Positions 50,421 through 60,500 of a stretch of 64,000 nucleotides of DNA are shown one piece after another; within the stretch, counting starts at the first letter, position 1; the number at the start of each line of letters is the position of its first letter. The stretch covers positions 1-64,000 of the forward strand of contig NZ_JADBEC010000002.1 in assembly GCF_014873945.1 (NCBI RefSeq). Reading direction: 5' to 3'. The position numbers and the translations under genes were made by a program. The stretch comes from Rhizobium viscosum. Lineage in GTDB: Bacteria > Pseudomonadota > Alphaproteobacteria > Rhizobiales > Rhizobiaceae. The notes under the pieces were generated by a model. The model was not told the origin of the DNA. It was given only the letters and a program-made list of their open reading frames with translations, and made no database searches.

Positions 50421-51419
50421 TTAGAGCGAAGCCTTGATCTTTTCGGCGGCTTCCGGCGAGACCCAGTCCTTCCAGAGAGGCTCGTTGTTCTTCAGGAAGT
50501 ATTTGGCGCCGTCTTCGCCGGTTGCCTGGTTGTCCGTCATCCAGGCGATCAGCTTGTTGACGGTGTCGTTGGTCCAGGCACGCTTCTTCAGGTAATCGAT
50601 TGCAGGGCCGCCGCGATCGGCAAAACTTTTGCTGATCAGCGTCTGCACATCGTCGGCCGGCCAGGCATTCGGCTTGGGATCGGCGCAATCGGCAATCGAA
50701 GTGCAGCGCTTCCATTCGGCCGCGTCATATTCCGTGCCGTATCCAAGCTTGACCATCTCATATTTGCCGAGCAGCGAGGTCGGTGCCCAATAATAGCCGA
50801 CCCAAGCCTGCTTGCCTTCGTAGGCCTTGGCGATCGAGCCATCGAGACCTGCGGCAGAACCGGTATCAACGAGCGTGAAGCCTGCTTTCTCAGCATCATA
50901 GGCCTTGAAAAGCTGTGCGGTCACGACAGTGCCGCCCCAGCCCTGCGGGCCGTTGAAGACGGCACCCTTGCTCTTGTCTTCGGGGGCCGGGAAGAGCTCC
51001 GGATGTTTCAGGAGATCGGGGATGGTCTTGATATCGGGATGGGCGTCGGCGATGTATTTGGGGATCCACCAACCCTGTATCGCGCCGTCCGAGAGGATCT
51101 TGGCGCCCTCGACGACCTTGCCGCCTTCAAGGCCGCGCTTGACCAGCTCCGGCTGCAGGCTGACCCAGGCTTCCGGCGCGACGTCCGGCTCTCCCTTTTC
51201 CGCCATGGAGGTGAGTGTCGGGACGGTGTCGCCGCTGACGATTTCCGCCGTGCAGCCATAACCTTCCTCGAGGATCAACTTATCGAGGCTCGCAGCCACT
51301 TCTGCCGACTGCCAGTTCATGCTTGCGATTGTGATATTGCCGCAATCGGCTGCAAAAGCGCCTCCGCTCGCGAGCATGGCGCCAGCTGTGAGAATGGTGG
51401 ATGCCAAAAGTACTTTCAT
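50421..51419 (-). CDS. proX: Quaternary-amine ABC transporter binding protein (ProX/OpuAC type)
   Basis: 332 aa periplasmic protein. The signal peptide MKVLLASTILTAGAMLASGG is cleaved near AFAAD. The mature chain has OpuAC features: ITIASMNWQSAEVAASLDKL, EAWVSLQPELV, AIQGWWIPKYIAD and YEGKQAWVGYYWAPTSLLGK, where Trp and Tyr residues could form an aromatic cage for a trimethylammonium group. ATG 51419 has GAGGGA 7 nt upstream. It is first in the operon, with a hairpin directly after its stop. Confidence 0.9.
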   Translation of the reverse strand: MKVLLASTILTAGAMLASGGAFAADCGNITIASMNWQSAEVAASLDKLILEEGYGCTAEIVSGDTVPTLTSMAEKGEPDVAPEAWVSLQPELVKRGLEGGKVVEGAKILSDGAIQGWWIPKYIADAHPDIKTIPDLLKHPELFPAPEDKSKGAVFNGPQGWGGTVVTAQLFKAYDAEKAGFTLVDTGSAAGLDGSIAKAYEGKQAWVGYYWAPTSLLGKYEMVKLGYGTEYDAAEWKRCTSIADCADPKPNAWPADDVQTLISKSFADRGGPAIDYLKKRAWTNDTVNKLIAWMTDNQATGEDGAKYFLKNNEPLWKDWVSPEAAEKIKASL

Positions 51420-51908
51420 TTTTTTGTTCCCTCTGGTCGCGGTGCATCCTGAACCCGGCCGCCGGCGGCACCGCGCGCCGACCCCTGCATTGAGCCTGCT
51501 TTAGGGCCGTAACGGCCATTCTGGTTACGCCAAAAAATGGCGCATTAGAGCCTTCTTTCAATGCTGTCTTAAATACGGCGTCGCTGACGGCACAATGGTG
51601 TGGGCTAGTCGCGCCTCGGTTGCGCTTTTCATTCGAAGAAGTCATCGGCTAGGAGCTCGGTCCACCACTCAAATGCGGCAGACGGCTGCCCGAGAATTGC
51701 GTCGAATAGACCGCGTCGACACCCTCGTCCTCTGTACACTTGGCAGCTTCCCATCTCGGTCTCGTTTTCCACAGCCGGAAAAAACGGCTCACTGACGCGC
51801 TTGCTAGAAGTTGGATACTAATATACTACTTTCTCGTCGGGCCGAGCGGAGGCGGTTCTTGATGATTTCAAACTTTCGATTCCTGATCTGCTTCTTGGAA
51901 GGAATGCG
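51420..51908. other. Divergent promoter region, betaine ABC operon and GntR gene
   Basis: 489 nt without a supported gene. It contains a dyad CGTAAC-N10-GTTACG (51508-51529) about 90 nt upstream of proX and an AT-rich stretch with two ATACTA repeats (51815-51828) upstream of the GntR gene. Both are plausible control sites, not proven. Confidence 0.45.
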
Positions 51909-52697
51909 ATGAACTCGCCCTCTGGAATCGTGCGCAAGAAGCGCTCCCTGCAAGGGGTCACGATGCTTTCGCATCAGCGGGCGGCCGCCCCTCGGGCAGC
52001 GACGCTGGTCTATAATGCGCTTCTCGATGACATTGTCTCGCTGCGTCGCAAGCCAATGGAGCTGCTGAACGAGAAGGAACTCGAGGCGCAATTCGGCGTC
52101 AGCCGCACGCCGATCCGTGAAGCCATCATCCGACTTGCCGATGACGGCCTCGTCGACGTCTTTCCGCAATCGGGCACCTTTGTCTCCCGCATTCCGCGTC
52201 GCGCGCTTTACGAAGCGATCCTCGTGCGCAAGGCGCTGGAGGACACGACGGTTTCAATGGCGGTCGAGAAGATGACGCCGGCCGGTCTTAGGGCGCTGGA
52301 ACGCAATCTTGCCGATCTTGATGCCTGTCACCGCGAAGGTGATGTCGCGGCCTTCCATATCATCGACAATGATTTCCACCAACTCATCAGCACTATCGCC
52401 GGCTTCCCCGGCATCTGGGCAATCATCCAGCAGGTCAAGGTTCACAGCGATCGTTACCGCCTGCTGACGCTGCCGCAGCAAGGCCGCCTGACGCGCGTCA
52501 TCGACGAACATGCAGCCGTGATCGATTGCATGCGGACGGGCGACAAGGATGGCGCAAAGGCCGCCATGGAGTTCCATCTCGGCAAGCTGCTGCACGAGGT
52601 CGAAAAGGCCGAGATGCTCGACCCAGCCTATTTCATTGAGGATGCCCCGCAGATGGTGGCCTCCGGAGGAGAGAAGGATAATTCCAATGCAGATTGA
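51909..52697 (+). CDS. GntR-family (FadR/FCD subfamily) regulator
   Basis: 262 aa. The N-terminal winged helix (about 30-95) has ELLNEKELEAQFGVSRTPIREAI and DVFPQSGTFVSRIP. The C-terminal FCD helical domain (about 100-230) carries the metal and acid-ligand residues in HIIDNDFHQLIS and IDEHAAVIDCM. The ATG at 51909 has AAGGA 5 nt upstream; ATG 51963 with AGGGG is a possible shorter start. It overlaps kduI by 11 nt, so it is co-transcribed with the kdu genes and probably senses an intermediate of uronate or ketogluconate breakdown. Confidence 0.9.
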   Translation: MNSPSGIVRKKRSLQGVTMLSHQRAAAPRAATLVYNALLDDIVSLRRKPMELLNEKELEAQFGVSRTPIREAIIRLADDGLVDVFPQSGTFVSRIPRRALYEAILVRKALEDTTVSMAVEKMTPAGLRALERNLADLDACHREGDVAAFHIIDNDFHQLISTIAGFPGIWAIIQQVKVHSDRYRLLTLPQQGRLTRVIDEHAAVIDCMRTGDKDGAKAAMEFHLGKLLHEVEKAEMLDPAYFIEDAPQMVASGGEKDNSNAD

Positions 52698-53523
52698 CGT
52701 GCGACACGCCTCCCATCCCGAAGCTGTCAAGGGTTTCGATACGGAAACCCTGCGGCGTCACTTCCTGGTCGAGGCGGTGTTTGTGCCTGGCGACATCCGG
52801 CTCACCTATTCCCACTATGATCGCATGGTAATCGGCGGCGCTGCGCCGCTCGGGGCGGCTCTCGCGCTGACCGCGCCAAAGGCGATTGGCCAGGAAACGT
52901 TTCTGGCCGAGCGCGAGCTCGGCGTGTTGAATGTCGGCGGCGCCGGTCGCGTGATCGTCGATGGCACCAGCTACGCTCTGGCGAAGTACGATTGCCTCTA
53001 TGTCGGCAAAGGCGCCGTCGACGTCAGTTTCGAAAGTGCCGATGCCGGCAGTCCGGCAAAATTCTACCTGGTTTCGACGCCCGCTCATGCCAGCCATCCG
53101 ACGGTGCTCTTGACGCGTGACAAGGCTCGGCACCTGACGCCGGGCGAGGCGGCAACCGCCAACAAGCGTTCGATCTACCAATATATTCACCCGGAGGTCT
53201 GCCAGTCCTGCCAGCTGACCATGGGCTTCACCAGCCTCGAGACCGGCAGCATCTGGAATACCATGCCGAGCCATACGCATGACCGGCGCATGGAAGCCTA
53301 TCTCTATTTCGACCTCGATGCCGACCAGCGCGTCTTCCATTTCATGGGCGAGCCACAGCAGACACGTCACATGCTCGTCGCCAACGAGCAGGCGATCATC
53401 TCGCCGCCCTGGTCGATCCATTCCGGCGCCGGCACGAAGAACTACAGTTTCATCTGGGCGATGGCCGGCGACAACAAGAGCTTTACCGATATGGACCATA
53501 TCGCAATCGGCGATCTGAGGTGA
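52687..53523 (+). CDS. kduI: 5-dehydro-4-deoxy-D-glucuronate isomerase KduI
   Basis: 278 aa cupin. It converts 5-keto-4-deoxyuronate, from unsaturated pectin or glycosaminoglycan disaccharides, to 2,5-diketo-3-deoxygluconate. The Zn site is visible in TMPSHTHDRRMEAYLYFD (two His and Glu), with a further His near WSIHSGAGTKNYSFIW. HPEVCQSCQLTMGFTSLETG is also characteristic. The start overlaps gntR, with AAGGA 8 nt upstream; the longer frame before it is a shadow of gntR. It is coupled to kduD 5 nt downstream. Confidence 0.95.
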   Translation: MQIDVRHASHPEAVKGFDTETLRRHFLVEAVFVPGDIRLTYSHYDRMVIGGAAPLGAALALTAPKAIGQETFLAERELGVLNVGGAGRVIVDGTSYALAKYDCLYVGKGAVDVSFESADAGSPAKFYLVSTPAHASHPTVLLTRDKARHLTPGEAATANKRSIYQYIHPEVCQSCQLTMGFTSLETGSIWNTMPSHTHDRRMEAYLYFDLDADQRVFHFMGEPQQTRHMLVANEQAIISPPWSIHSGAGTKNYSFIWAMAGDNKSFTDMDHIAIGDLR

Positions 53524-53528
53524 CAGCG

Positions 53529-54284
53529 ATGCAGGCCCTTTTCGATCTCTCCGGCAAGACGGCTGTCGTCACCGGTGCCAATACCGGCATCGGGCAGGGC
53601 ATTGCGGTCGCACTGGCCAAGGCGGGTGCCTCTATCGCCGCCGTTGGTCGCTCATCAATGGACGAGACGGAGGCGCTGGTGACGGCAGTGGGCGCGAAGT
53701 TCCACGTCATCAAGGCGGATCTCGGCACGATCGAACCGGTCAAGCCGATCGTCGCGGAGACACTGGAGCGCTTTGGCGATCTCGATATTCTCGTCAACAA
53801 TGCCGGCATCATCCGCCGCGCTGACGCGATCGACTTTACTGAGGCGGACTGGGATGCGGTGATGGACGTCAACCTGAAGACGGCCTTCTTCCTGTCTCAG
53901 GCAGCAGCACGCCATATGCTCGAAAAGGGCCGCGGCAAGATTGTCAACATCGCTTCGCTCTTGTCCTTTCAAGGTGGCATTCGCATTCCGTCCTACACGG
54001 CTTCGAAGAGCGGTCTGGCGGGACTGACGCGGCTGCTCGCCTGCGAATGGGCCGGCAAGGGCGTGAACGTCAACGCGATCGCGCCCGGCTATTTCATCAC
54101 CAACAACACGACGGCGCTGCGCGAAGATCCGGATCGCAATGCGAGCATCCTTTCCCGCATTCCGGCTGGCCGCTGGGGTGAGCCCGGCGATATCGGCGGT
54201 GCCGCCGTGTTCCTGGCGTCGTCAGCATCCGACTATGTACACGGCACGGTTCTGCCCGTCGATGGAGGCTGGCTGGCGCGCTGA
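53529..54284 (+). CDS. kduD: 2-dehydro-3-deoxy-D-gluconate 5-dehydrogenase KduD
   Basis: 251 aa SDR that reduces 2,5-diketo-3-deoxygluconate to KDG, the step after KduI. Motifs: VVTGANTGIGQGIAVALA, VNNAGIIRRADAIDF, catalytic Ser in NIASLLSFQGG, Tyr/Lys in SYTASKSG, and the KduD-typical IAPGYFITNNTTALREDP. ATG 53529 (MQALFDLSG) with GAGG 8-9 nt upstream is preferred to GTG 53520, which overlaps the kduI stop. KDG kinase and aldolase are not in the window. Confidence 0.94.
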   Translation: MQALFDLSGKTAVVTGANTGIGQGIAVALAKAGASIAAVGRSSMDETEALVTAVGAKFHVIKADLGTIEPVKPIVAETLERFGDLDILVNNAGIIRRADAIDFTEADWDAVMDVNLKTAFFLSQAAARHMLEKGRGKIVNIASLLSFQGGIRIPSYTASKSGLAGLTRLLACEWAGKGVNVNAIAPGYFITNNTTALREDPDRNASILSRIPAGRWGEPGDIGGAAVFLASSASDYVHGTVLPVDGGWLAR

Positions 54285-54371
54285 CGCGACAACCGAGAAG
54301 GGACATGACGTCTTCCTATGGGAAGACGAGGTCGCGTCAGTGGAGTTGGCGTGGCCGGAATGGAGGAGGAC

Positions 54372-55055
54372 ATGCAGTACCAGTTCGATTTTTCGGCCTT
54401 GCTGCCCTATTGGAGCGATTTCCTGTCGGGCGCGCTCGTCACGATCGAGATTACGGTCTTTTCGGTGATCATCGGTCTGCTGATTGGCGTTGCCTGTGCG
54501 ATCGCCCGCCGCTCGACCATCGGGCCGCTACGTACCCTCGTCAGCACCTATGTCGAGGCGGTGCGTAACACGCCCTTCATCGTGCAGATCTTCTTCATCT
54601 TCTTCGGCCTGTCCTCGGTCGGGATCCGCCTGCCGATCATCGCGGCGGCCGTCTTCGCCATGGTTATCAACGTTGGCGCCTATACGGCCGAGATCGTGCG
54701 GGCCGGCATGGATTCCATCCATCCGAGCCAGATCGAGGCGGCTGAAGCGCTTGGCCTGTCGAAGCTGCAGATCTATCGCGACATCATTCTCCTGCCGGCG
54801 ATCGAGCGGGTTTATCCTGCGCTTTCCAGCCAGTTCATCTTGATGATGCTATCGACCTCGATCGCGTCGCAGATCTCCGCTGAGGAACTGACGGGCGTCG
54901 CCAACAACATCCAGTCGAACACGTTCCGATCGCTCGAAACCTATATGGTCGTCGCTGTCCTCTATATCGCCATCACCTATCTGATGCGGGCCGGCTTCTA
55001 CGGCCTCGGTCTCATCGCTTTCCCGCGCCGTCGCCGGCTCGGCACGTCGCTCTAG
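54372..55055 (+). CDS. Polar amino-acid-type ABC transporter permease
   Basis: 227 aa, five predicted helices, HisM/GlnP family. The coupling loop is HPSQIEAAEALGLSKLQIYR. The start at 54372 (MQYQFDFSALLPYW) has GGAGGAGG just upstream; 18 extra in-frame codons are unlikely. It is first of a four-gene importer (permease, permease, ATPase, binding protein) lying 87 nt after kduD and reading the same way. Confidence 0.88.
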   Translation: MQYQFDFSALLPYWSDFLSGALVTIEITVFSVIIGLLIGVACAIARRSTIGPLRTLVSTYVEAVRNTPFIVQIFFIFFGLSSVGIRLPIIAAAVFAMVINVGAYTAEIVRAGMDSIHPSQIEAAEALGLSKLQIYRDIILLPAIERVYPALSSQFILMMLSTSIASQISAEELTGVANNIQSNTFRSLETYMVVAVLYIAITYLMRAGFYGLGLIAFPRRRRLGTSL

Positions 55056-55063
55056 AGGTCGCC

Positions 55064-55717
55064 ATGCTCGGTGGGTTTTCCTTCAATCACCTGATCTATC
55101 TGCTGGATGGTCTTGTCTGGACGGTGGTTCTGTCCGCGCTCGCCTTCCTGCTGGGTGGCGTTGCCGGCTTCTTTGTGATGCTGTGCCGCATCTCGCGCTT
55201 CCTGTGGCTGCGCCGCGCGGCCCTCATCTATATCCAGATCGTTCAGGGCACGCCGCTCCTGATCCAGATGTTCATCCTCTATTTCGGCCTTGGGGTCATC
55301 AACATCTCCGTGCCCCCGCTAGTCGCAGCCGGCCTCGGTATGATGATCTATTCGAGCTCCTATCTCGGCGAGATCTGGCGCGGCTCGGTCGAATCCATCT
55401 CGCGCACGCAGTTCGAGGCGGCCGAATGTCTCGGCCTGACGCGCTGGCAGGCGCTGCGCGATGTTATCCTGCCGCAGGCGTTGAGGATCGCCACGCCGCC
55501 GACGGTCGGTTTCCTCGTCCAGCTCGTCAAGAACACCTCGCTCGCCTCTGTCGTCGGCTTCCTGGAGCTGACCCGCGCGGCGCAGGTCATCAACAACTCC
55601 CTGTTCCAGCCCTTCCTGGTCTTCGGCATAGCAGCGCTTCTCTATTTTGCTCTCTGCTACCCGCTGTCGGTCTGGAGCCGCTCTCTCGAGAGGAAGCTCA
55701 ATGTCGGTCGCCGTTAA
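55064..55717 (+). CDS. Polar amino-acid-type ABC transporter permease
   Basis: 217 aa, HisQ/GlnP-like. Motifs include QIVQGTPLLIQMFILYFGLG and the coupling loop SRTQFEAAECLGLTRWQALR with VILPQALR. It starts 8 nt after the first permease and its end overlaps the ATPase gene by 17 nt. The two permeases would form a heterodimer channel. Confidence 0.88.
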   Translation: MLGGFSFNHLIYLLDGLVWTVVLSALAFLLGGVAGFFVMLCRISRFLWLRRAALIYIQIVQGTPLLIQMFILYFGLGVINISVPPLVAAGLGMMIYSSSYLGEIWRGSVESISRTQFEAAECLGLTRWQALRDVILPQALRIATPPTVGFLVQLVKNTSLASVVGFLELTRAAQVINNSLFQPFLVFGIAALLYFALCYPLSVWSRSLERKLNVGRR

Positions 55718-56429
55718 ACTCACCAATGTCGTCAAGCGCTTTGGCGCGCTGGAGGTGCTGAAGGGCGTCTCCTTCAAGATCAATTCCGGTGAAGTCGTGG
55801 CTCTGATCGGCCAGTCCGGCTCCGGCAAGAGCACTGCGCTGCGCTGCATCAACCGGCTGGAGACGATCCAGGACGGCTCGATCGAGGTCTGTGGCCACCG
55901 TGTCGAGGATCCAAAGCTTGATCTCAGGACATTGCGCCGAGATATCGGCATGGTCTTCCAGAGCTACAATCTCTTCCCGCATATGACGGTCGCTGAAAAC
56001 ATCATGCTGGCGCTTCGCCGCGTGAAGGGCATGCGCAAGGACCAGGCCTTCGAAATCGCCAGGCAGGTACTCGCCAAGGTCGGTCTGTCGGAAAAGATCG
56101 ATGCCTATCCGGAGCAGTTATCCGGCGGCCAGCAGCAGCGTGTGGCGATCGCCCGCTCGCTCGCCATGCAGCCGAAAGTGATGCTGTTCGATGAGGTGAC
56201 CTCTGCTCTTGACCCGAAACTGACGGGTGAAGTGCTGCGCGTCATGGAGGATCTCGCCCGCGGTGGCATGACGATGATCGTTGTCACCCATGAGATGGGC
56301 TTTGCCAAGCGCGCCGCCAACCGCGTCATCTATATGCACACGGGCAAGGTCTGGGAGACGGGTGGCGCCGAGATCCTCAGCAATCCGCAGACGCCCGAGC
56401 TCAAGGAATTCATGGCTGCAGAGCTTTAG
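55701..56429 (+). CDS. Polar amino-acid-type ABC transporter ATPase
   Basis: 242 aa, GlnQ/HisP family: Walker A GQSGSGKST, Q-loop MVFQSYNLFPHMT, signature LSGGQQQRVAIARSL, Walker B VMLFDEVTSALDP and switch His in VVTHEMGFAKRA. The start inside the permease gene has GAGAGGAAG before it. It is third in the importer operon. Confidence 0.92.
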   Translation: MSVAVKLTNVVKRFGALEVLKGVSFKINSGEVVALIGQSGSGKSTALRCINRLETIQDGSIEVCGHRVEDPKLDLRTLRRDIGMVFQSYNLFPHMTVAENIMLALRRVKGMRKDQAFEIARQVLAKVGLSEKIDAYPEQLSGGQQQRVAIARSLAMQPKVMLFDEVTSALDPKLTGEVLRVMEDLARGGMTMIVVTHEMGFAKRAANRVIYMHTGKVWETGGAEILSNPQTPELKEFMAAEL

Positions 56430-56539
56430 ACCCCGCGGGCTGCGGGAGGAAATTGCCTGTCCCGGATGAGCTGGCGCAGGTTTCAGAGGAGGCCCGACAA
56501 AGAGCGGGCGGAGGCAATCAGGTAGAGGAGACTTGGAGT

Positions 56540-57334
56540 ATGCCGAAGACAATGATTTCGAAACTGGCACTGTTGGCGGGCGCTGGCCTGCTGGCGCTGG
56601 CAAGCGTTGCCCATGCCGATGTGCTCGACAATATCAAGAAGGCTGGCAAGGTTCGCATCGCGGTCGCGATGGGCATTCCGGAATATTCCTTCGTCGATGA
56701 AAACCTGCAGCCGTCGGGTTCCGATATTGAAACGGCCAAGTTGATCGCCAAGGACCTTGGCGTCCAACTCGAACTGGTAGAGATTACCAATGCCGCCCGT
56801 GTTCCTTCTGTCCAGACCGGCAAGGCCGACATGGTCGTCTCTTCACTCGGCATCACCGAAGAGCGCAAGAAGGCGATTGACTATTCCGTTCCCTACGCAA
56901 CACTGGCTCTCGTTGTTGCCGCACCGCCGAGCGTCGAGGTCAAGGGATATGCCGATCTTGACGGCAAGCGCATCGGTGTCACCCGCGCCACGACCAATGA
57001 TCAGGACATTACCGCCAACGCAAAAGGCGCCAATATCGTCCGCTTCGAGGATGATGCAACGCTGATCACCTCGGTCGTTTCTGGCCAGGTCGATATCCTC
57101 TCCAGCCAGTCCGCCGTCATTAACGGCATTAACAAGAAGATGGCCGACCATCCGCTGCAGGTGAAGTTCACGCAGAAGGAAACCAACCTCGGCATCGGTA
57201 TTCCGAAGGGTGAAGCCGGCCTCAAGACCTGGCTCGACCAATGGGTGAAAACCAATTTCGACAACAAGGTACTCCGCGATATCTATCGCAAGTACCACAA
57301 TGCCGAACTGCCCGACGATCTCACTTCGCGTTGA
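56540..57334 (+). CDS. Polar amino-acid-type ABC transporter binding protein
   Basis: 264 aa, SBP_bac_3 family. The signal peptide MPKTMISKLALLAGAGLLAL is cleaved near VAHAD, followed by VRIAVAMGIPEYSFVDENLQ, TNAARVPSVQTGKADMVVSS and GITEERKKAIDYSVPY (typical domain 1 signature). ATG 56540 with GAGGAG about 9 nt upstream. It is last of the importer operon and is followed by a hairpin at 57389-57412. The neighbour downstream is a 5-oxoprolinase-type gene, so an amino acid or its lactam (pyroglutamate) is one possible ligand; this is speculative. Confidence 0.88.
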   Translation: MPKTMISKLALLAGAGLLALASVAHADVLDNIKKAGKVRIAVAMGIPEYSFVDENLQPSGSDIETAKLIAKDLGVQLELVEITNAARVPSVQTGKADMVVSSLGITEERKKAIDYSVPYATLALVVAAPPSVEVKGYADLDGKRIGVTRATTNDQDITANAKGANIVRFEDDATLITSVVSGQVDILSSQSAVINGINKKMADHPLQVKFTQKETNLGIGIPKGEAGLKTWLDQWVKTNFDNKVLRDIYRKYHNAELPDDLTSR

Positions 57335-57388
57335 GTGGATAGCGGGACCAGCGCCTGAACGCGCATTCCTTATTGCTGGCAATCCTTG

Positions 57389-57412
57389 CGCCGCGGCTCT
57401 CGGGCCGCGGCG
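57389..57412 (+). terminator. Terminator of the kdu-ABC operon
   Basis: Perfect 8-bp stem CGCCGCGG / CCGCGGCG with an 8-nt loop, 55 nt past the stop of the binding-protein gene, followed by TTCGATTTCG. It separates this unit from the oxoprolinase gene, which then needs its own promoter. Confidence 0.55.
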
Positions 57413-57521
57413 TTCGATTTCGTATGCTCCACCCTCTATCTATGCATCGATGCTGCCTCCACTTGGTTTTCTGTAAAACATTGACGATTTGTCGATAATT
57501 TATTAATGACATGGGAAACGG

Positions 57522-60500
57522 ATGGCGGAGGCGATTTTGTCGGGCATTGGCGCTGGTAGCTGGGACTTCTGGATCGATCGTGGGGGCACCTTCACGGATA
57601 TCGTCGGGCGCGACCCATCCGGTGCCCTGCATGCCCGCAAGGTGCTCTCTGAGAACCCGGAGGCGTATCGCGATGCTGCCGTCCATGGGATCCGTCTGCA
57701 TCTCAGCCTGACCGCGGCTGAACAGATCCCGGCCGGAGTGATCGGGGAAGTGCGTATGGGCACGACTGTCGCCACCAATGCGCTTCTGGAGCGCAAGGGC
57801 GAGCCTCTGGCGCTGGTGACGACGAAGGGTTTCCGTGATGCGCTCCGCATCGGCTATCAGGAGCGCAAGAAAATCTTTGCGACCGAGATCATCAAGCCGG
57901 AAGCGCTCTATCAGGATGTGGTCGAGCTGGATGAGCGCGTGCTGGCCGACGGTACCGTCGAGGCAAATCTTGATGAAGCTGCGACCGAAGCAGCGCTCCG
58001 CGATCTGCGCGCCAAGGGCTATCGCGCTGTCGCCATCGTCTTCATGCATGCCTACAAATATCCGGCGCACGAGGCGGCCGTCGCGAAGATTGCCCGCGCC
58101 ATCGGTTTCGAACAGGTTTCTGTCAGTCACGAAGTCTCGCCGCTGATCAAGCTGGTCGGCCGCGGCGATACGACCGTTGTCGATGCCTATCTTTCGCCGG
58201 TGCTCGGCGGCTATGTGCGTCAGGTCTCGGACGAGCTCGATGTCGCGAGAACAGGCGCTCGCGTCATGTTCATGATGTCTTCGGGGGGGCTTACGGCGGC
58301 CGATATGTTCCAGGGCAAGGACGCGATCCTCTCCGGCCCGGCCGGTGGTGTTGTCGGTCTTGCCAAGACCGGCGAGCAGGCGGGCTTCGGCCATGTAATT
58401 GGCTTTGATATGGGCGGTACTTCGACTGACGTCGCGCATTTCGACGGCGATTACGAGCGGGCCTTTGAGACGGAGGTTGCCGGCGTACGTGTTCGCGCGC
58501 CGATGATGCTCATCCATACGGTGGCGGCCGGTGGGGGCTCCATCCTGCATTTCGAAAGCGGCCGTTTCCGTGTTGGGCCAGATTCCGCCGGTGCCTTCCC
58601 AGGCCCTGCCTGCTATCGCAATGGCGGGCCGCTTGCAGTGACCGATGCCAATGTGATGGCCGGTAAACTGCTGCCCGATTTCTTCCCGGCGATCTTCGGC
58701 CCGAACCAGGATCAGCCGCTCGACGTCGACACGGTGCGGCAGAAATTCGTCGAACTGGCAGCCGAGATCGGTGACGGGCGCAGCCCGGAAGAGGTGGCTG
58801 ACGGTTTCATCCGCATTGCCGTTGCCAATATGGTCGAGGCGATCAAGAAGATTTCCGTCCAGCGCGGTTATGATGTGACGCGTTATGCGCTCAACTGCTT
58901 TGGCGGCGCCGGTGGCCAGCATGCCTGCCTGGTCGCCGATGCGCTCGGTATGAAGAGCATCCTGCTGCATCCGATGTCCGGCCTGCTCTCTGCCTATGGC
59001 ATGGGCCTTGCCGATATTCGCTCGGCCCGCCAGAAGGCGCTCGGCGTGCCGTTGGATACGGATGCGCCCGCTGCGATTGCTACGCTTGGCAGGGAGCTGC
59101 AGGGCGAGTGCCGGCCGGCGCTGGTGGCGCAGGGCGTCGAGACCGAAAAGATCAAGACGGCGCTGCGCGCTCATATTCGTTATGCCGGCACCGATACGCT
59201 GCTCGCCGTCGAGGTATTGTTCCCGCAGGATGACGACGCGGCGCGGCTGCGCAGGGAATTCGAGATCCTGCATAAGCGCCGCTTCGGCTTCGTCGCCGAG
59301 GACAAGCCACTGGTCGTGGAGGCCGTCGAGGTGGAATGCATCGGCGGTGCGGCCGCCGAAATCGACGTTGATCGTGGCAAAGCGGGTGAGGGCGAGGCTT
59401 CGCCCATCCGGCGAACCCTGTTTCATTCGCAGGGCGAAAGTCATGATGCGGCGGTCGTCCTGCGCGACGGTATCCTTCCCGGCCAGACCGTGACGGGGCC
59501 GGCCATCATCATCGAGCCGAACCAGACCATCATCGTGGAAGATGGCTGGCAGGCGACGCTGACGGTGCGCGACCATATCGTGCTGACCCGCATCAAGGCC
59601 CTGCCGGAGCGCACGGCAATCGGCACCAAGGCTGATCCGGTCATGCTGGAGATCTTCAACAATCTCTTCATGTCGATTGCCGAGCAGATGGGTGTCACGC
59701 TGCAGAACACGGCCTATTCCGTCAACATCAAGGAACGGCTCGATTTCTCATGCGCGGTCTTCGATGCGGACGGCAATCTCGTTGCCAATGCGCCGCATAT
59801 GCCTGTTCACCTCGGTTCCATGGATGCGTCTGTCGCGACCGCCATCCGCGAAAATCCGATCATTCATCCGGGCGACGTCTTCCTGATCAATGCACCCTAC
59901 AATGGCGGCACGCATCTGCCTGATCTCACGGTCTGCACGCCCGTCTTCGACGATGCCGGCGCGCGCATCCGTTTCTGGGTGGCGAGCCGCGGACACCATG
60001 CCGATATCGGCGGTATCTCGCCGGGCTCGATGTCACCTCTCGCGACGCATATCGAGGAGGAGGGCGTCTATATCGACAATTTCAAGCTGCTCGATCGCGG
60101 CAAATTCCGCGAAGACGCTCTTGCGGACTTGCTCACCGGTGCGCGTTATCCGGTGCGCACGCTGGCGCAGAACGTCAACGACCTGAAGGCGCAGGTTGCT
60201 GCCAATGAAAAGGGCGTGGCTGAGCTCAAGAAGATGATTGCGCTGTTCGGCGAGGACGTGGTCGATGCCTATATGGGCCATGTGCAGGACAACGCCGCCG
60301 AAAGCGTGCGTCGTGTTCTCGACCGCCTGCCGGACGGCGAATTTTCCTATGAGATGGATCAGGGCTGCAAGATCGTCGTGAGGATTTCCATCGATCGGGA
60401 AAAGCGCGAGGCGACGGTCGATTTTACCGGCACATCTGCCCAGCGCCCCGACAATTTCAATGCTCCGGCGCCGGTGACGCGCGCTGCCGTGCTTTATGTT

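Noticed and set aside
57481..57521. TTGACG with AT-rich sequence as the oxoprolinase promoter
   Set aside because: No -10 at 16-18 nt gives a plausible match and the start codon is too close; left unassigned.
57321..59576. Minus-strand frame of 751 codons
   Set aside because: Antisense shadow of the HyuA half of the oxoprolinase; no domain could be recognised.
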